This document shows, piece after piece, positions 44,194 through 55,333 of a stretch of 64,000 nt of DNA; position 1 is the first letter of the stretch; the number at the start of each line of letters is the position of its first letter. The stretch comes from Paucihalobacter ruber. Lineage in GTDB: Bacteria; Bacteroidota; Bacteroidia; Flavobacteriales; Flavobacteriaceae. The DNA lies in assembly GCF_006494535.1 (NCBI RefSeq), contig NZ_VHIQ01000005.1:248001-312000 (forward strand), given 5' to 3'. The notes beneath the pieces are model-generated. The model saw only the letters and a list, made by a program, of their open reading frames with translations, ran no database searches and was not told the origin of the DNA. A program made the translations under genes and the position numbers.

Positions 44194-45876
44194 ATGCCTC
44201 TAAATAAATACAGTAAAAACGTAACTCAAGATCCAACACAACCCGCGGCTCAGGCCATGCTTTATGGTATTGGTATGACGGACGAAGATATGCAAAAACC
44301 TTTAATAGGCATTGCCTCTATGGGTTACGATGGTAATACCTGTAATATGCACCTTAACAAGTTGGCGGCGCTGATTAAAAAGGAAACCAACAATAAAGAC
44401 ATGGTAGGCCTTATTTTTAATACCATTGGCATTAGCGATGGCATCACCAACGGAACCGACGGTATGCGTTATTCTTTGGTAAGCAGGGAAATTATAGCCG
44501 ATAGTATCGAGAGTGTGGTAGACGGTCATTATTACGATGCGGTGATTGCTATTCCCGGTTGCGATAAAAATATGCCCGGTTCTATTATTGCTATGGGACG
44601 TTTAAATCGTCCGTCTATCATGGTGTATGGCGGTACCATAGCTCCCGGAAAATATAGAGGTCGCGACTTAAACATCGTTTCAGCTTTTGAAGCTTTGGGT
44701 GAAAAAATTGCCGGTAAAATTGACGACACCGAATACAGAAACATCATCAAAAATTCTTGTCCGGGTGCGGGTGCTTGTGGTGGCATGTACACTGCCAACA
44801 CCATGGCCATTGCTATTGAAGCTTTGGGGATGAGTCTACCATATTCTAGTTCTAATCCCGCCATCAGTGAAGAAAAAATCAGGGAATGTGAAGCGGTTTC
44901 AGATTATATAAAGATTTTATTAGAAAAGGATATCTGTCCTAAAGACATCATGACCTTCGAAGCTTTTGAAAATGCCATTACTGCACTCACTATGTTTGGC
45001 GGTAGTACCAATGCTGTTTTGCATATGATTGCCATGGCCAAAAGTGTAGGTGTTAAAATCACCTTGGAGGATTTTCAGAGAATCAGTAACAAAACCCCGC
45101 TGCTGGCCGATTTCAAGCCCGGAGGCAATTATCTTATGCAAAATCTACATGAAAAAGGCGGTGTACCACGTGTGTTAAAATATTTACTACAAAACGGTAT
45201 GTTGCACGGCGATTGTTTAACCGTTACCGGAAAGACTATGCGCGAGAATTTAGAAGCGGTACCAGACCTCGATTTTGATACTCAAAGTATTATCAAACCT
45301 TTACAAACACCGTTAAAATCCACCGGCCATTTGCAAATCTTGTATGGCAATCTGGCTGAAAAGGGATCGGTGGCAAAAATCACAGGAAAGGAAGGTGAAA
45401 CATTTACGGGGCCTGCCCGTGTTTTTAATGGCGAGAAAGAACTGATTAAAGGTATTGAGGACAAAAAAATTAAAGCCGGCGATGTGGTGGTCATCAGGTA
45501 TGTTGGTCCGAAGGGCGGACCCGGAATGCCCGAGATGCTTAAGCCCACTTCGGCTATTATTGGCGCCGGACTTGGAAAAAGCGTTGCACTGATTACCGAT
45601 GGCCGATTTAGCGGCGGTACCCACGGTTTTGTGGTTGGGCATATCACTCCCGAAGCCTATGACGGTGGTACCATTGCCTTGGTTGAAAATGACGATATTA
45701 TTGAATTGGATGCTGTTAATAACACCATCAATTTAAAAGTATCTAATGAAGAACTCGCCAAAAGAAGAGAACAATTTAAAACCCCGGCGCCTAACGTTAC
45801 ATCGGGGGTGCTTTACAAATACATCAAATTGGTTAAAGATGCATCAGAAGGTTGCGTTACCGATGAAGATTTTTAG
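44194..45876 (+). CDS. ilvD: Dihydroxy-acid dehydratase
   Basis: A 560-residue Fe-S dehydratase common to valine, leucine and isoleucine synthesis. Cluster ligand motifs: [18 protein letters not shown] and [16 protein letters not shown]; the C-terminal [16 protein letters not shown] is typical. 16 nt after leuB. Confidence 0.97.
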   Translation: MPLNKYSKNVTQDPTQPAAQAMLYGIGMTDEDMQKPLIGIASMGYDGNTCNMHLNKLAALIKKETNNKDMVGLIFNTIGISDGITNGTDGMRYSLVSREIIADSIESVVDGHYYDAVIAIPGCDKNMPGSIIAMGRLNRPSIMVYGGTIAPGKYRGRDLNIVSAFEALGEKIAGKIDDTEYRNIIKNSCPGAGACGGMYTANTMAIAIEALGMSLPYSSSNPAISEEKIRECEAVSDYIKILLEKDICPKDIMTFEAFENAITALTMFGGSTNAVLHMIAMAKSVGVKITLEDFQRISNKTPLLADFKPGGNYLMQNLHEKGGVPRVLKYLLQNGMLHGDCLTVTGKTMRENLEAVPDLDFDTQSIIKPLQTPLKSTGHLQILYGNLAEKGSVAKITGKEGETFTGPARVFNGEKELIKGIEDKKIKAGDVVVIRYVGPKGGPGMPEMLKPTSAIIGAGLGKSVALITDGRFSGGTHGFVVGHITPEAYDGGTIALVENDDIIELDAVNNTINLKVSNEELAKRREQFKTPAPNVTSGVLYKYIKLVKDASEGCVTDEDF

Positions 45877-45896
45877 AGATTTAATAATATCATGCT

Positions 45897-47642
45897 ATGA
45901 ATTCAGCTCAAACAATAGTTCCAAAAAAAGTATCTGCCAACATACAAACCAATGGCAGCGTTGCTGTGATTGACGCACTGATGTCAGAAAATGTTACCAC
46001 GGTTTTTGGCTATCCAGGTGGTGCCATTATGCCAATTTACGATGCGCTTTACGATTACATAGACAAAATCAATCACATATTGGTACGTCACGAACAGGGT
46101 GCTATTCACGCCGCTCAGGGATTTGCCAGAAGCAGTGGAGAAGTCGGCGTTGTTTTTGCCACCAGCGGTCCTGGGGCCACCAATCTGGTGACAGGCCTTG
46201 CCGATGCCCAGATAGATTCCACACCTGTGGTTTGCATCACCGGACAGGTATTTGCGCATTTACTGGGTACCGATGCCTTTCAGGAAACCGATGTGATTAA
46301 CATCACCTCTCCTGTTACCAAGTGGAACTATCAGGTCACCGACGCCAATGAAATTTCCGATGTGCTGGCAAAGGCCTTTTACATTGCAAAATCGGGCAGA
46401 CCGGGCCCGGTTTTAATCGATATTACAAAAAATGCCCAACTTCAAATGTTCGACTATAAAGGCTACAGCCCTTGTATTCACGTAAGAAGTTACAGGCCCA
46501 AACCTATTGTTAGAGAAACCTATATTTACGAAGCAGCCCAACTGATTAATAGCGCAAAGAAGCCCTTCGTAATTTTTGGTCAAGGTGTTATTTTGGGCAA
46601 AGCCGAGCAGGAGTTTCTGGATTTTCTAGAAAAGTCAGGAATTCCTGCTGCCTGGACCATTATGGGTATGAGTGCCGTTCCTACCGATCATCCTTTGTGC
46701 GTTGGCATGCTGGGCATGCACGGAAATTTGGCACCAAATTATATGACCAACCAATGCGACGTATTAATCGCAATAGGTATGCGATTTGACGACCGCGTTA
46801 CCGGCCGATTGGATAAATACGCCAAACAGGCCAAGGTGATTCACCTAGATATCGATCCGGCCGAAATAGATAAAAACGTCAAAACTACCGTAGCGGTTTG
46901 GGGAGATTGCAAGGAAACGCTACCCTTACTCACCAAACACATCGAGAAAAGAACCCATAAGGCTTGGCTAGAAGAGTTCAGAAAACTCAATCAAAAAGAG
47001 CAGGACAAGATTATTACCACCGAGTTAAATCCTGCGACTGATGAGTTAACCATGGGCGAAGTCATAAAGCTACTCAACGAACTCACTAATGGCGAAGCCA
47101 TTACCGTCACCGATGTGGGTCAGCATCAAATGGTAGCCTGCCGTTACAGCCATCAAAAAAACACCAGAAGTAATATCACCAGCGGCGGTTTAGGCACTAT
47201 GGGCTTTGCTATTCCGGCAGCTATAGGCGCCAAGTTTGGAGCACCACACAGAGAAGTCATTGCCATTATGGGCGACGGCGGCGCGCAAATGAACATCCAG
47301 GAATTGGGTACCATTATGCAGTTTAAGCCCAATGTAAAAATTGTGATACTTAACAATCAATTCCTTGGTATGGTGCGCCAGTGGCAGGAACTGTTCCATG
47401 AGAAAAGATATTCGTTTACCGATATTACAAGTCCCGATTTTGTAATGCTGGCGCAGGCCTATGGTATTAACGGCAAAAAGGTGACCCAGCGTTCTAATTT
47501 GAAAGATACTCTGAACGAAATGCTACAAAGCAACGAGAGTTACCTGGTTGAAGTGATGGTAGGTAAGCAGGACAATGTATTCCCTATGGTACCGCAGGGA
47601 AAGGGTGTGGCCGAAATTGTACTAGGCGTTGATGAATTATAA
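45897..47642 (+). CDS. ilvB: Acetolactate synthase large subunit
   Basis: A 581-residue thiamine-diphosphate enzyme making acetolactate and acetohydroxybutyrate. FGYPGGAIMPIYDAL with RHEQGA (catalytic Glu region), the FAD/middle domain, and GDGGAQMNIQELGTI...ILNN (thiamine site). The ATG at 45897 gives a short N-terminal extension of about 18 residues before the SVAVIDAL start of the domain. 20 nt after ilvD. Confidence 0.97.
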   Translation: MNSAQTIVPKKVSANIQTNGSVAVIDALMSENVTTVFGYPGGAIMPIYDALYDYIDKINHILVRHEQGAIHAAQGFARSSGEVGVVFATSGPGATNLVTGLADAQIDSTPVVCITGQVFAHLLGTDAFQETDVINITSPVTKWNYQVTDANEISDVLAKAFYIAKSGRPGPVLIDITKNAQLQMFDYKGYSPCIHVRSYRPKPIVRETYIYEAAQLINSAKKPFVIFGQGVILGKAEQEFLDFLEKSGIPAAWTIMGMSAVPTDHPLCVGMLGMHGNLAPNYMTNQCDVLIAIGMRFDDRVTGRLDKYAKQAKVIHLDIDPAEIDKNVKTTVAVWGDCKETLPLLTKHIEKRTHKAWLEEFRKLNQKEQDKIITTELNPATDELTMGEVIKLLNELTNGEAITVTDVGQHQMVACRYSHQKNTRSNITSGGLGTMGFAIPAAIGAKFGAPHREVIAIMGDGGAQMNIQELGTIMQFKPNVKIVILNNQFLGMVRQWQELFHEKRYSFTDITSPDFVMLAQAYGINGKKVTQRSNLKDTLNEMLQSNESYLVEVMVGKQDNVFPMVPQGKGVAEIVLGVDEL

Positions 47643-47670
47643 CATCCCGATTGTTTTAAAAAATTAAGTT

Positions 47671-48261
47671 ATGAGCAAACAAGAATTTACATTAAGTATT
47701 TATACCGAAAATCATGTGGGACTGATCAACAAAATCGCCACCATGTTTACAAGGCGTAAAATATCAATACACAGTTTAAATACCTCGCCCAGCGAAATAG
47801 ACAACATCTATCGCTTTACCCTGGTGGTCATTGAAAGTGCTGAGGTAGTACAGAATTTAGTCAAGCAAATCGAAAAACTAGTGGATGTATTTAAAGTGTT
47901 CTGCAATACCAACGACGAAATTATCTGGCAGCAAATGGCCTTATATAAGGTGCCTACCCAAACCATTATGAAAGATATCAAGGTAGAGCGTGTGTTAAGA
48001 GAGTTTGGCGCAAAGGCTGTGGTGATTAGAGAAGACTATACCATTTTTGAAGTGACGGGACAAGACGACGAGATCAATAAATTTCTAAACTTTCTCCACA
48101 ATTACAATTTAAAGGAATTTGTTAAATCGGCGCGTATTGCAATTATCCGCGCTAACGAAGGGGTTCATAAAAAAGTAATAGAAATGGATGCCAATGACCC
48201 TACCAAAGACCCCATCAACAATGAGTTTTTAAGCAAAAAAACCATGGTATTTAACTATTGA
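47671..48261 (+). CDS. ilvN: Acetolactate synthase small (regulatory) subunit
   Basis: A 196-residue subunit with an N-terminal ACT domain (FTLSIYTENHVGLINKIATM, RRKISIHSLN) that binds valine and activates and regulates IlvB, and a C-terminal ferredoxin-like domain. Slightly longer than the classic 160-175. 28 nt after ilvB. The 49-nt gap to gltB has no hairpin and two TAAGTTCR words. Confidence 0.94.
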   Translation: MSKQEFTLSIYTENHVGLINKIATMFTRRKISIHSLNTSPSEIDNIYRFTLVVIESAEVVQNLVKQIEKLVDVFKVFCNTNDEIIWQQMALYKVPTQTIMKDIKVERVLREFGAKAVVIREDYTIFEVTGQDDEINKFLNFLHNYNLKEFVKSARIAIIRANEGVHKKVIEMDANDPTKDPINNEFLSKKTMVFNY

Positions 48262-48310
48262 GAACTTGCGATTAAGTTCGTTTAAGTTCATTTTAATAAG
48301 ATGATGACGT

Positions 48311-51300
48311 ATGAATGACAACATAGGATTATACTCACCAAAATTTGAATTCGATTCCTGCGGGGTTGGATTTGTAGCACACATTAACGGCGTTAAAAGT
48401 CACAGCATTGTTGAAGACGCTTTAACCATGCTGGAGAACATGGAGCACCGCGGTGCCACAGGTTATGAAGAAAATGTAGGCGATGGTGCCGGTATTCAAA
48501 TTCAGATTCCGCATGAATTACTCAAAGATGAAGCCTTAAAAATAGGGTTCAACATACCACAACTGGGCGATTACGGGGTAGGCATGATATTTTTCCCGAA
48601 AAATGAATTTCTGTACGCTGAATGTAAAAACCTCATCAAGCGCGCCGCCGAAAAACTCAACTTCAATATTCTTGGGTTTAGACCCGTACCGGTAGATAAT
48701 ACCGATGTGGGACAAATGGCCCGCGATGTCGAACCAATTATGGAAATGGTGTTTGTTGAAAGACCTTTCGACCTTAAAGATCAGACCACTTTTGAAAGAA
48801 AGTTATTCGTTCTTCGAAATTATATAACCCGGCAAGCCGCCAATATCACCATTAACGATCCCATCGGTTTTTACATTGCGTCCTTGTCGTGCAAAAAACT
48901 CATTTATAAAGGACAACTAAGAAGTATTCAGGTGAGAAACTATTTCAAAGACCTCACCAATCCAAATTTAACATCGGCTTTTGGGATGATTCATTCCCGT
49001 TTTGCCACCAATACCAGCCCTATGTGGAAGCTAGCGCAACCCTTCCGCTACATTGCGCATAATGGCGAAATTAACACGATTGAGGGCAACCTGAACTGGC
49101 TAAAATCTAACGAAAAAAACTTTGTAAGCGATCATTTTACCCAACAGGAGTTCGACATGATTTTGCCGTTGGTCTCCAACATTCAATCAGATTCAGCTTG
49201 TTTGGATAACATGATTGAATTGCTGGTGCATGCCGGCCGTTCCTTACCGCATGTGATGATGATGCTCATTCCCGAAGCCTGGGATGGCCATGAAAACATG
49301 GAAGACTACAAAAAGTATTTCTACGAGTACCACGCCAATTTAATGGAACCCTGGGATGGTCCGGCATCGGTATCCTTTACCGATGGCGATATCATTGGCG
49401 CTACTTTAGACAGAAACGGTCTAAGACCTTCGCGATATACGCTTACCTCCGACGGTAGGGTTATCATGTCTTCTGAGTCGGGCGCCTTGCCATTAGACCC
49501 CAAAATCATCACTAAAAAAGGCCGTCTGCAACCCGGAAAGATGTTTTTGGTTGATATGACCAAAGGAAAGATTATTAGCGACGACGAGCTCAAAAGAGAC
49601 ATTTGCACCTCAAAACCATACGAGCAATGGGTAAAGGCTCACAAGATTACGGTAGACGAATTGCCGTCGCCAAGACTTCGGTTTACCAAATTGAAAATAG
49701 AAGATATTTTAAAATATCAAAAAGCCTTTGGTTATTCGCGAGAAGACATCAATACCATTATCAAACCCATGGCCGAAACCTCCAAAGAACCTATTGGTTC
49801 TATGGGCTACGATTCGCCCATTGCGGTGCTAAGTCATAAACCCCAGCATTTAAGCAACTATTTTAAACAGTTGTTTGCACAGGTTACCAATCCGCCCATC
49901 GATCCCATCAGAGAAAAACTTGTGATGTCTTTAACAACCATTTTGGGTAATAGTGGTAATTTACTGATTGAAAGTGAAAGTTCGGCCAATTCCATCACCT
50001 TTAAGCATCCTATTTTAGACAGTATGCAATTGGAAAAGCTGCGTAGTATCGACCGCGGATCGGTGCAAAGTAAAACCATTCACGCCTATTTTAAGGCCGA
50101 TGAAGAATCGGGCAGCTTAAAAAAAGCACTAACCCGACTTTGCCGCTATGCTTCCGATGCTGTTGAAGACGGCTTTGAGGTCATCATTTTATCAGATCGA
50201 TCCATAGACTCCAAACACGCGCCCATTCCGTCTTTATTGGCTTGTTCGGCTGTCCACCACCATTTAATCAGAAAGGGCATGCGTGGTAAAGTAGGTATTG
50301 TTGTTGAGGCGGCTGACGTATGGGAAGTACATCACTTTGCCACCTTACTGGCTTTTGGCGCCACTGCCATCAACCCGTATTTGGCCCTGTCTTCCATTAG
50401 AAAATTGGTAGACGAAGGTCAATCTGAAAATACCAATTTCAAAGAGCTAAAGGCCAATTACATTGAAGCTGTTAAAAGCGGTTTGCTAAAAATATTTTCT
50501 AAAATGGGTATTTCTACTGTTCAATCCTATCAGGGTGCCCAGATTTTCGAAATTATCGGTATCGATAAATCGGTTGTCGATAATTATTTTAGTGGAGCCG
50601 TGTCTAGAATTGGCGGTTTAGATTTAGACGATATTGCCCGTGAAGCCGTTGAAAAGCATAAACGCGGCTTTAAGGAGCTGGTTCCTAATAATGTTTTAGA
50701 CGACGGTGGCTTGTATCAGTGGAAAAAGAACGGCGAGTACCACAATTACAATCCGCAAACCGTGCATTTATTGCAACTATCAACCCAAAAGGGCGACTTT
50801 GAATTGTTTAAAAAGTACAGTGCGGCAGCCAATAATTTAACCGAAAAATCGGCGGCTATCAGAAGTTTACTGGAGTTTAAAAACGACCGCGCACCCATTT
50901 CGATTGATGAGGTAGAACCGGTTGAAAACATTCTAAAACGATTTGCCACCGGTGCCATGTCTTTTGGATCCATCTCCTGGGAAGCACACACCACGCTGGC
51001 CATGGCTATGAACCGTATTGGCGCAAAAAGCAATACCGGCGAAGGCGGCGAAGACGAAGCACGTTACGAGCCACTACCCAATGGCGACAGTATGCGTTCG
51101 TCCATTAAACAAATTGCATCTGGGAGATTTGGTGTCACGGCCCGATACCTCACCGAGGCTGATGAACTTCAAATTAAAATGGCGCAGGGTGCTAAACCGG
51201 GCGAAGGCGGACAATTACCGGGCTACAAGGTAGACGACTGGATTGGTAGAACCCGACACTCAACACCAGGAGTTGGTTTAATTTCACCACCACCACACCA

Positions 51301-52810
51301 CGATATTTATTCTATTGAAGATTTGGCCCAGCTCATCTTCGACTTAAAAAATGCCAATCGCCACGCCCGTATCAGCGTTAAGTTGGTATCAAAAGCAGGC
51401 GTGGGCACTATTGCCAGCGGCGTTGCCAAGGCCAAAGCCGATCATATCCTGATTTCGGGTTATGATGGCGGTACAGGTGCCTCACCCTTGAGCTCTATTA
51501 AACATGCCGGATTACCATGGGAAATGGGTATTGTTGAAACTCACCAAACCCTTATAAAAAATCAGTTAAGGCAGCGCGTGGTGTTGCAAACCGACGGACA
51601 AATTAAAACAGGAAGAGATGTGGTCATCGCAGCGCTTTTGGGCGCGGAGGAATACGGCGTGGCTACCTCCGCTTTGATTGTTGAAGGCTGTATTTTAATG
51701 CGCAAATGCCATTTAAATACCTGTCCGGTAGGTGTGGCCACCCAGAATCCAGAGTTGCGTAAAAAGTTCACGGGTAAGGTAGAGCATGTGGTTAATTACT
51801 TCACATTTCTTGCTATGGAAGTACGCGAGATCATGGCTAGTCTGGGTTTTAGAACCGTTAATGAAATGATTGGTCAGTACCAATGTTTAACCAAAAGAAA
51901 CGACCTGACCTTCTGGAAACACCAACGTGTAGATTTAAGCGCCTTTCTGCAACGACTGTACTCATCGCATACCATGTACCAGTCTGAGCCACAGGACCAC
52001 GGTTTAAGCAATTCGCTGTCGTGGCAAATGCTGGAGGCTGCTGAGGCATCTTTAGAAACCAAAGTAAAAACGGTAACCGACTTCCCCATTTATAACACCG
52101 ATAGGGCAGTGGGTACCATTGTGTCGCATGAAATTACCAAGAAATATAAGTCTGAAGGCCTACCCGAAGACACCATGACCTTTAATTTTAGAGGCACTGC
52201 CGGACAGAGTTTTGGAGCCTTTTGTACTAAAGGAATGACGCTGAAATTAGAGGGCGATGCCAACGATTATTTCGGTAAAGGGCTCTCTGGTGCTCATCTC
52301 ATTGTCTATACCGACAGAGATTCGCAACTGGAAGCGAGCGAAAACAGCATTGTTGGCAATGTGGCCCTTTACGGTGCCACGGCCGGTAAGGTGTTTATCA
52401 ACGGTATGGCGGGAGAGCGCTTTGCCGTTAGAAACTCCGGCGCTGTAGCCGTGGTAGAAGGCGTAGGCGATCATGGTTGTGAATACATGACCGGTGGTAT
52501 TGTATTAATTCTTGGCAGTGTGGGCCGAAATTTTGGTGCCGGTATGAGTGGCGGTATTGCTTATGTATGGGATGTGAACGAGAGTTTAAAACTCAATTTT
52601 AATCCCGATATGGCCAATCTCGAAGATTTGGAGCCACAGGACTTTGAGGTGGTCAAAACCATGCTTCAGGAGCACCTGCAGGACACTAACAGCAAAGCCT
52701 CCCAATATATCCTAAACAACTTCAACGACTGCAAATCGCATTTTGTGAAGGTGTTTCCAAGAGATTATAAAGCGGTACTGGAACAACAAAAACTAATCAA
52801 TAAAGAATAG
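48311..52810 (+). CDS. gltB: Glutamate synthase large subunit
   Basis: A 1499-residue glutamate synthase (GOGAT) alpha subunit making two glutamates from glutamine and 2-oxoglutarate. An N-terminal glutaminase domain is preceded by a 16-residue propeptide (C17 in DSCGVGFVAH would become the nucleophile). The central domain and the FMN domain follow (VGTIASGVAKAKADHI, GYDGGTGASPLSS), with the 3Fe-4S ligands in CILMRKCHLNTC, then a C-terminal beta-helix with GAGMSGGIAYVWD. It lies between ilvN and ilvC, an unusual position for GOGAT; it supplies glutamate for the final transaminations of the branched-chain pathway. gltD follows 3 nt after its stop. Confidence 0.97.
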   Translation: MNDNIGLYSPKFEFDSCGVGFVAHINGVKSHSIVEDALTMLENMEHRGATGYEENVGDGAGIQIQIPHELLKDEALKIGFNIPQLGDYGVGMIFFPKNEFLYAECKNLIKRAAEKLNFNILGFRPVPVDNTDVGQMARDVEPIMEMVFVERPFDLKDQTTFERKLFVLRNYITRQAANITINDPIGFYIASLSCKKLIYKGQLRSIQVRNYFKDLTNPNLTSAFGMIHSRFATNTSPMWKLAQPFRYIAHNGEINTIEGNLNWLKSNEKNFVSDHFTQQEFDMILPLVSNIQSDSACLDNMIELLVHAGRSLPHVMMMLIPEAWDGHENMEDYKKYFYEYHANLMEPWDGPASVSFTDGDIIGATLDRNGLRPSRYTLTSDGRVIMSSESGALPLDPKIITKKGRLQPGKMFLVDMTKGKIISDDELKRDICTSKPYEQWVKAHKITVDELPSPRLRFTKLKIEDILKYQKAFGYSREDINTIIKPMAETSKEPIGSMGYDSPIAVLSHKPQHLSNYFKQLFAQVTNPPIDPIREKLVMSLTTILGNSGNLLIESESSANSITFKHPILDSMQLEKLRSIDRGSVQSKTIHAYFKADEESGSLKKALTRLCRYASDAVEDGFEVIILSDRSIDSKHAPIPSLLACSAVHHHLIRKGMRGKVGIVVEAADVWEVHHFATLLAFGATAINPYLALSSIRKLVDEGQSENTNFKELKANYIEAVKSGLLKIFSKMGISTVQSYQGAQIFEIIGIDKSVVDNYFSGAVSRIGGLDLDDIAREAVEKHKRGFKELVPNNVLDDGGLYQWKKNGEYHNYNPQTVHLLQLSTQKGDFELFKKYSAAANNLTEKSAAIRSLLEFKNDRAPISIDEVEPVENILKRFATGAMSFGSISWEAHTTLAMAMNRIGAKSNTGEGGEDEARYEPLPNGDSMRSSIKQIASGRFGVTARYLTEADELQIKMAQGAKPGEGGQLPGYKVDDWIGRTRHSTPGVGLISPPPHHDIYSIEDLAQLIFDLKNANRHARISVKLVSKAGVGTIASGVAKAKADHILISGYDGGTGASPLSSIKHAGLPWEMGIVETHQTLIKNQLRQRVVLQTDGQIKTGRDVVIAALLGAEEYGVATSALIVEGCILMRKCHLNTCPVGVATQNPELRKKFTGKVEHVVNYFTFLAMEVREIMASLGFRTVNEMIGQYQCLTKRNDLTFWKHQRVDLSAFLQRLYSSHTMYQSEPQDHGLSNSLSWQMLEAAEASLETKVKTVTDFPIYNTDRAVGTIVSHEITKKYKSEGLPEDTMTFNFRGTAGQSFGAFCTKGMTLKLEGDANDYFGKGLSGAHLIVYTDRDSQLEASENSIVGNVALYGATAGKVFINGMAGERFAVRNSGAVAVVEGVGDHGCEYMTGGIVLILGSVGRNFGAGMSGGIAYVWDVNESLKLNFNPDMANLEDLEPQDFEVVKTMLQEHLQDTNSKASQYILNNFNDCKSHFVKVFPRDYKAVLEQQKLINKE

Positions 52811-52813
52811 ACC

Positions 52814-54241
52814 ATGGGAAAGATAGATGGGTTTTTAACCATAGAAAGAGAAACGCCGGGACGTCAGCCGGTTCCTGAAAGAACAAAGCATTATAAAGAG
52901 TTTCAGTCTTTACCTTCAACCGACGTTCTAAATAAGCAGTCGGCTAGGTGTATGGACTGCGGTATTCCGTTTTGCATGAGTGGTTGTCCGTTAGGCAACA
53001 TCATTCCCGAATTTAATGATGCGGTGTATAACAAACAATGGGAAACCGCCTATCATATTTTAAAAAGCACCAATAATTTCCCCGAATTTACCGGAAGAAT
53101 TTGTCCGGCACCCTGCGAAGGTGCCTGCGTATTGGGTATTAATGAAGATCCGGTAACCATTGAGGAAATTGAGAAGAACATCATAGAAATTGCCTATCAA
53201 AACAACTGGGTGAGGCCCAATTATCCGGTAGTGCAACAAGACAAACACATTGCTGTAGTAGGCTCAGGACCTGCGGGTTTGGCGGCCGCCGATCAGCTCA
53301 ATCAAGTGGGATATAAGGTCACGGTGTTTGAAAGGCAGGCCAAAATAGGTGGTTTGTTAAGGTATGGCATCCCCGATTTTAAGTTGGAAAAAAATGTCGT
53401 AGACCGTCGACTGGAACTCATGAAAAATGAAGGTGTGGTATTTAAAACCAATATTGAGGTGGGCGTTGATTATTCGGCTGAAGATTTAAAGCGAAACTTC
53501 GATGCTATCGTTCTTGCCACCGGAAGCACGGTTCCAAGAGACCTTCCAATTAAAAACAGAGAAGCCCAAGGCGTGCATTTTGCTATGGATTATTTAAAAC
53601 AATCTAACGAATTTGTGGATGGTATCAGGTCTCTTGAGATTGACGCCAAAGATAAAAACGTCATCGTGATTGGTGGTGGCGATACCGGCTCAGATTGTAT
53701 AGGTACAGCCAACCGTCAAGGCGCCAAAAGCATCACCCAGCTGGAGATCATGCCCAAACCGCCTAAACACCGAGATGCTACCATGCCTTGGCCACAATAC
53801 CCCATGACCTTGAAGGTCACCTCATCGCATGAAGAAGGCTGCGAACGGAAATGGTCGGTGAACGCCAAGGAATTTGTAATGAATGAGCACCGGCAACTAA
53901 CCGGCATCAAATTGGTTAACATCGAATGGAAAAAAGATCCATTAACCAATAAATACTTGTCGTTTGAAGAAGTAGCAGGTTCCGAAAGGGTACTGCCATG
54001 CGATTTTGTATTCCTAGCTATGGGATTTTTGCATGTAGAACAGGGTAAATTGGTAGATAGTCTTGGTATTAACTTGGACCCTAGGGGTAATTTAATTGGC
54101 AATGATAAAGAGTACAAGACCAATCAACCTAAAATATTTTCTTGTGGCGATGCCCGACGCGGACAATCACTGGTGGTGTGGGCCATTCAGGAAGGCCGTG
54201 CGTGTGCCGAAAAAGTACACGAATATTTAACAACAGAATAA
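52814..54241 (+). CDS. gltD: Glutamate synthase small subunit
   Basis: A 475-residue FAD- and Fe-S-containing beta subunit that passes electrons from NAD(P)H to GltB. Cluster motifs CMDCGIPFCMSGCPLGNIIP and CPAPCEGACVLG; FAD site VVGSGPAGLAAADQL; NAD(P)H site VIGGGDTGSDCIG. 3 nt after gltB, 48 nt before ilvC. Confidence 0.97.
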   Translation: MGKIDGFLTIERETPGRQPVPERTKHYKEFQSLPSTDVLNKQSARCMDCGIPFCMSGCPLGNIIPEFNDAVYNKQWETAYHILKSTNNFPEFTGRICPAPCEGACVLGINEDPVTIEEIEKNIIEIAYQNNWVRPNYPVVQQDKHIAVVGSGPAGLAAADQLNQVGYKVTVFERQAKIGGLLRYGIPDFKLEKNVVDRRLELMKNEGVVFKTNIEVGVDYSAEDLKRNFDAIVLATGSTVPRDLPIKNREAQGVHFAMDYLKQSNEFVDGIRSLEIDAKDKNVIVIGGGDTGSDCIGTANRQGAKSITQLEIMPKPPKHRDATMPWPQYPMTLKVTSSHEEGCERKWSVNAKEFVMNEHRQLTGIKLVNIEWKKDPLTNKYLSFEEVAGSERVLPCDFVFLAMGFLHVEQGKLVDSLGINLDPRGNLIGNDKEYKTNQPKIFSCGDARRGQSLVVWAIQEGRACAEKVHEYLTTE

Positions 54242-54289
54242 GTTTAAAAAATTTAATATAACAACTTTAATAACTAAGTACATCAAATT

Positions 54290-55333
54290 ATGGCAACAAT
54301 TAATTTTGGAGGAGTAGAAGAACAAGTAATCACGCGTGAAGAGTTTCCGCTGTCAAAGGCCTTAGAAACCCTTAAGAACGATACAATCGCCATTATTGGC
54401 TACGGCGTGCAGGGTCCGGGACAATCCTTAAATCTGAAGGATAACGGCTTTAACGTCATCGTCGGGCAGCGCAAAGGCGGCAAAAGCTGGGACAAGGCGG
54501 TTGCCGATGGTTGGGTGCCGGGAGAAACGCTTTTTGAGATAGAAGAAGCTTGCGAAAAAGCCACCATTATCCAGTATTTATTGTCCGATGCCGGACAAAT
54601 CGCATCCTGGCCAACCGTAAAAAAGCATTTAACACCCGGAAAAACATTGTATTTCTCACACGGTTTTGGTGTGACCTATCACGAGCAAACCGGTATTGTA
54701 CCGCCAAAAGACATTGATGTTATTTTGGTAGCCCCAAAAGGTTCAGGAACCTCATTACGCAGATTATTTTTAGCAGGTGAAGGTTTAAATTCCAGTTATG
54801 CCATCTATCAGGATGCTACCGGTAAGGCTAAAGAAAAAGTAGTATCGCTTGGTATTGGAGTAGGTTCTGGTTATCTATTTGAAACCAATTTTGAAAAAGA
54901 GGTTTTTTCAGATTTAACAGGCGAGCGCGGTATTTTAATGGGCGCTCTTGCAGGTTTATTTGAAGCGCAGTACAATGTGCTTCGTAAAAATGGGCATTCA
55001 CCTTCAGAAGCCTTTAACGAAACTGTTGAAGAGCTTACCCAAAGTTTAATGCCTCTGGTAGCCGAAAACGGCATGGATTGGATGTATGCCAATACCTCTG
55101 TTACTGCGCAAAGAGGCGCTTTAGACTGGAAAGGAAAATTTAGAGATGCCACCACACCGGTATTTGAAAAACTGTATGATGAGGTATCTTCAGGTAGAGA
55201 AGCCGCCAGAGTAATCAAAGAAGGCAGCAAACCTGATTACAGGGAAAAACTGGAAGAGGAACTTAAAGAAATAAGAGAATCTGAACTTTGGCTCACCGGT
55301 GCTGAAGTACGAAAGTTAAGACCAAAAGCCTAA
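54290..55333 (+). CDS. ilvC: Ketol-acid reductoisomerase
   Basis: A 347-residue NAD(P)H-dependent isomeroreductase converting acetolactate to dihydroxy-isovalerate. Cofactor motif IGYGVQGPGQSLNL, with GQRKGGKSW in the specificity loop; LVAPKGSGTSLRR; metal-binding DLTGERGILMGALAGLFEA and the E-x3-E motif region in the C-terminal domain. The length matches the Bacteroidota form (class I plus a small extension). Shares one base with ilvA (55333). Confidence 0.96.
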   Translation: MATINFGGVEEQVITREEFPLSKALETLKNDTIAIIGYGVQGPGQSLNLKDNGFNVIVGQRKGGKSWDKAVADGWVPGETLFEIEEACEKATIIQYLLSDAGQIASWPTVKKHLTPGKTLYFSHGFGVTYHEQTGIVPPKDIDVILVAPKGSGTSLRRLFLAGEGLNSSYAIYQDATGKAKEKVVSLGIGVGSGYLFETNFEKEVFSDLTGERGILMGALAGLFEAQYNVLRKNGHSPSEAFNETVEELTQSLMPLVAENGMDWMYANTSVTAQRGALDWKGKFRDATTPVFEKLYDEVSSGREAARVIKEGSKPDYREKLEEELKEIRESELWLTGAEVRKLRPKA

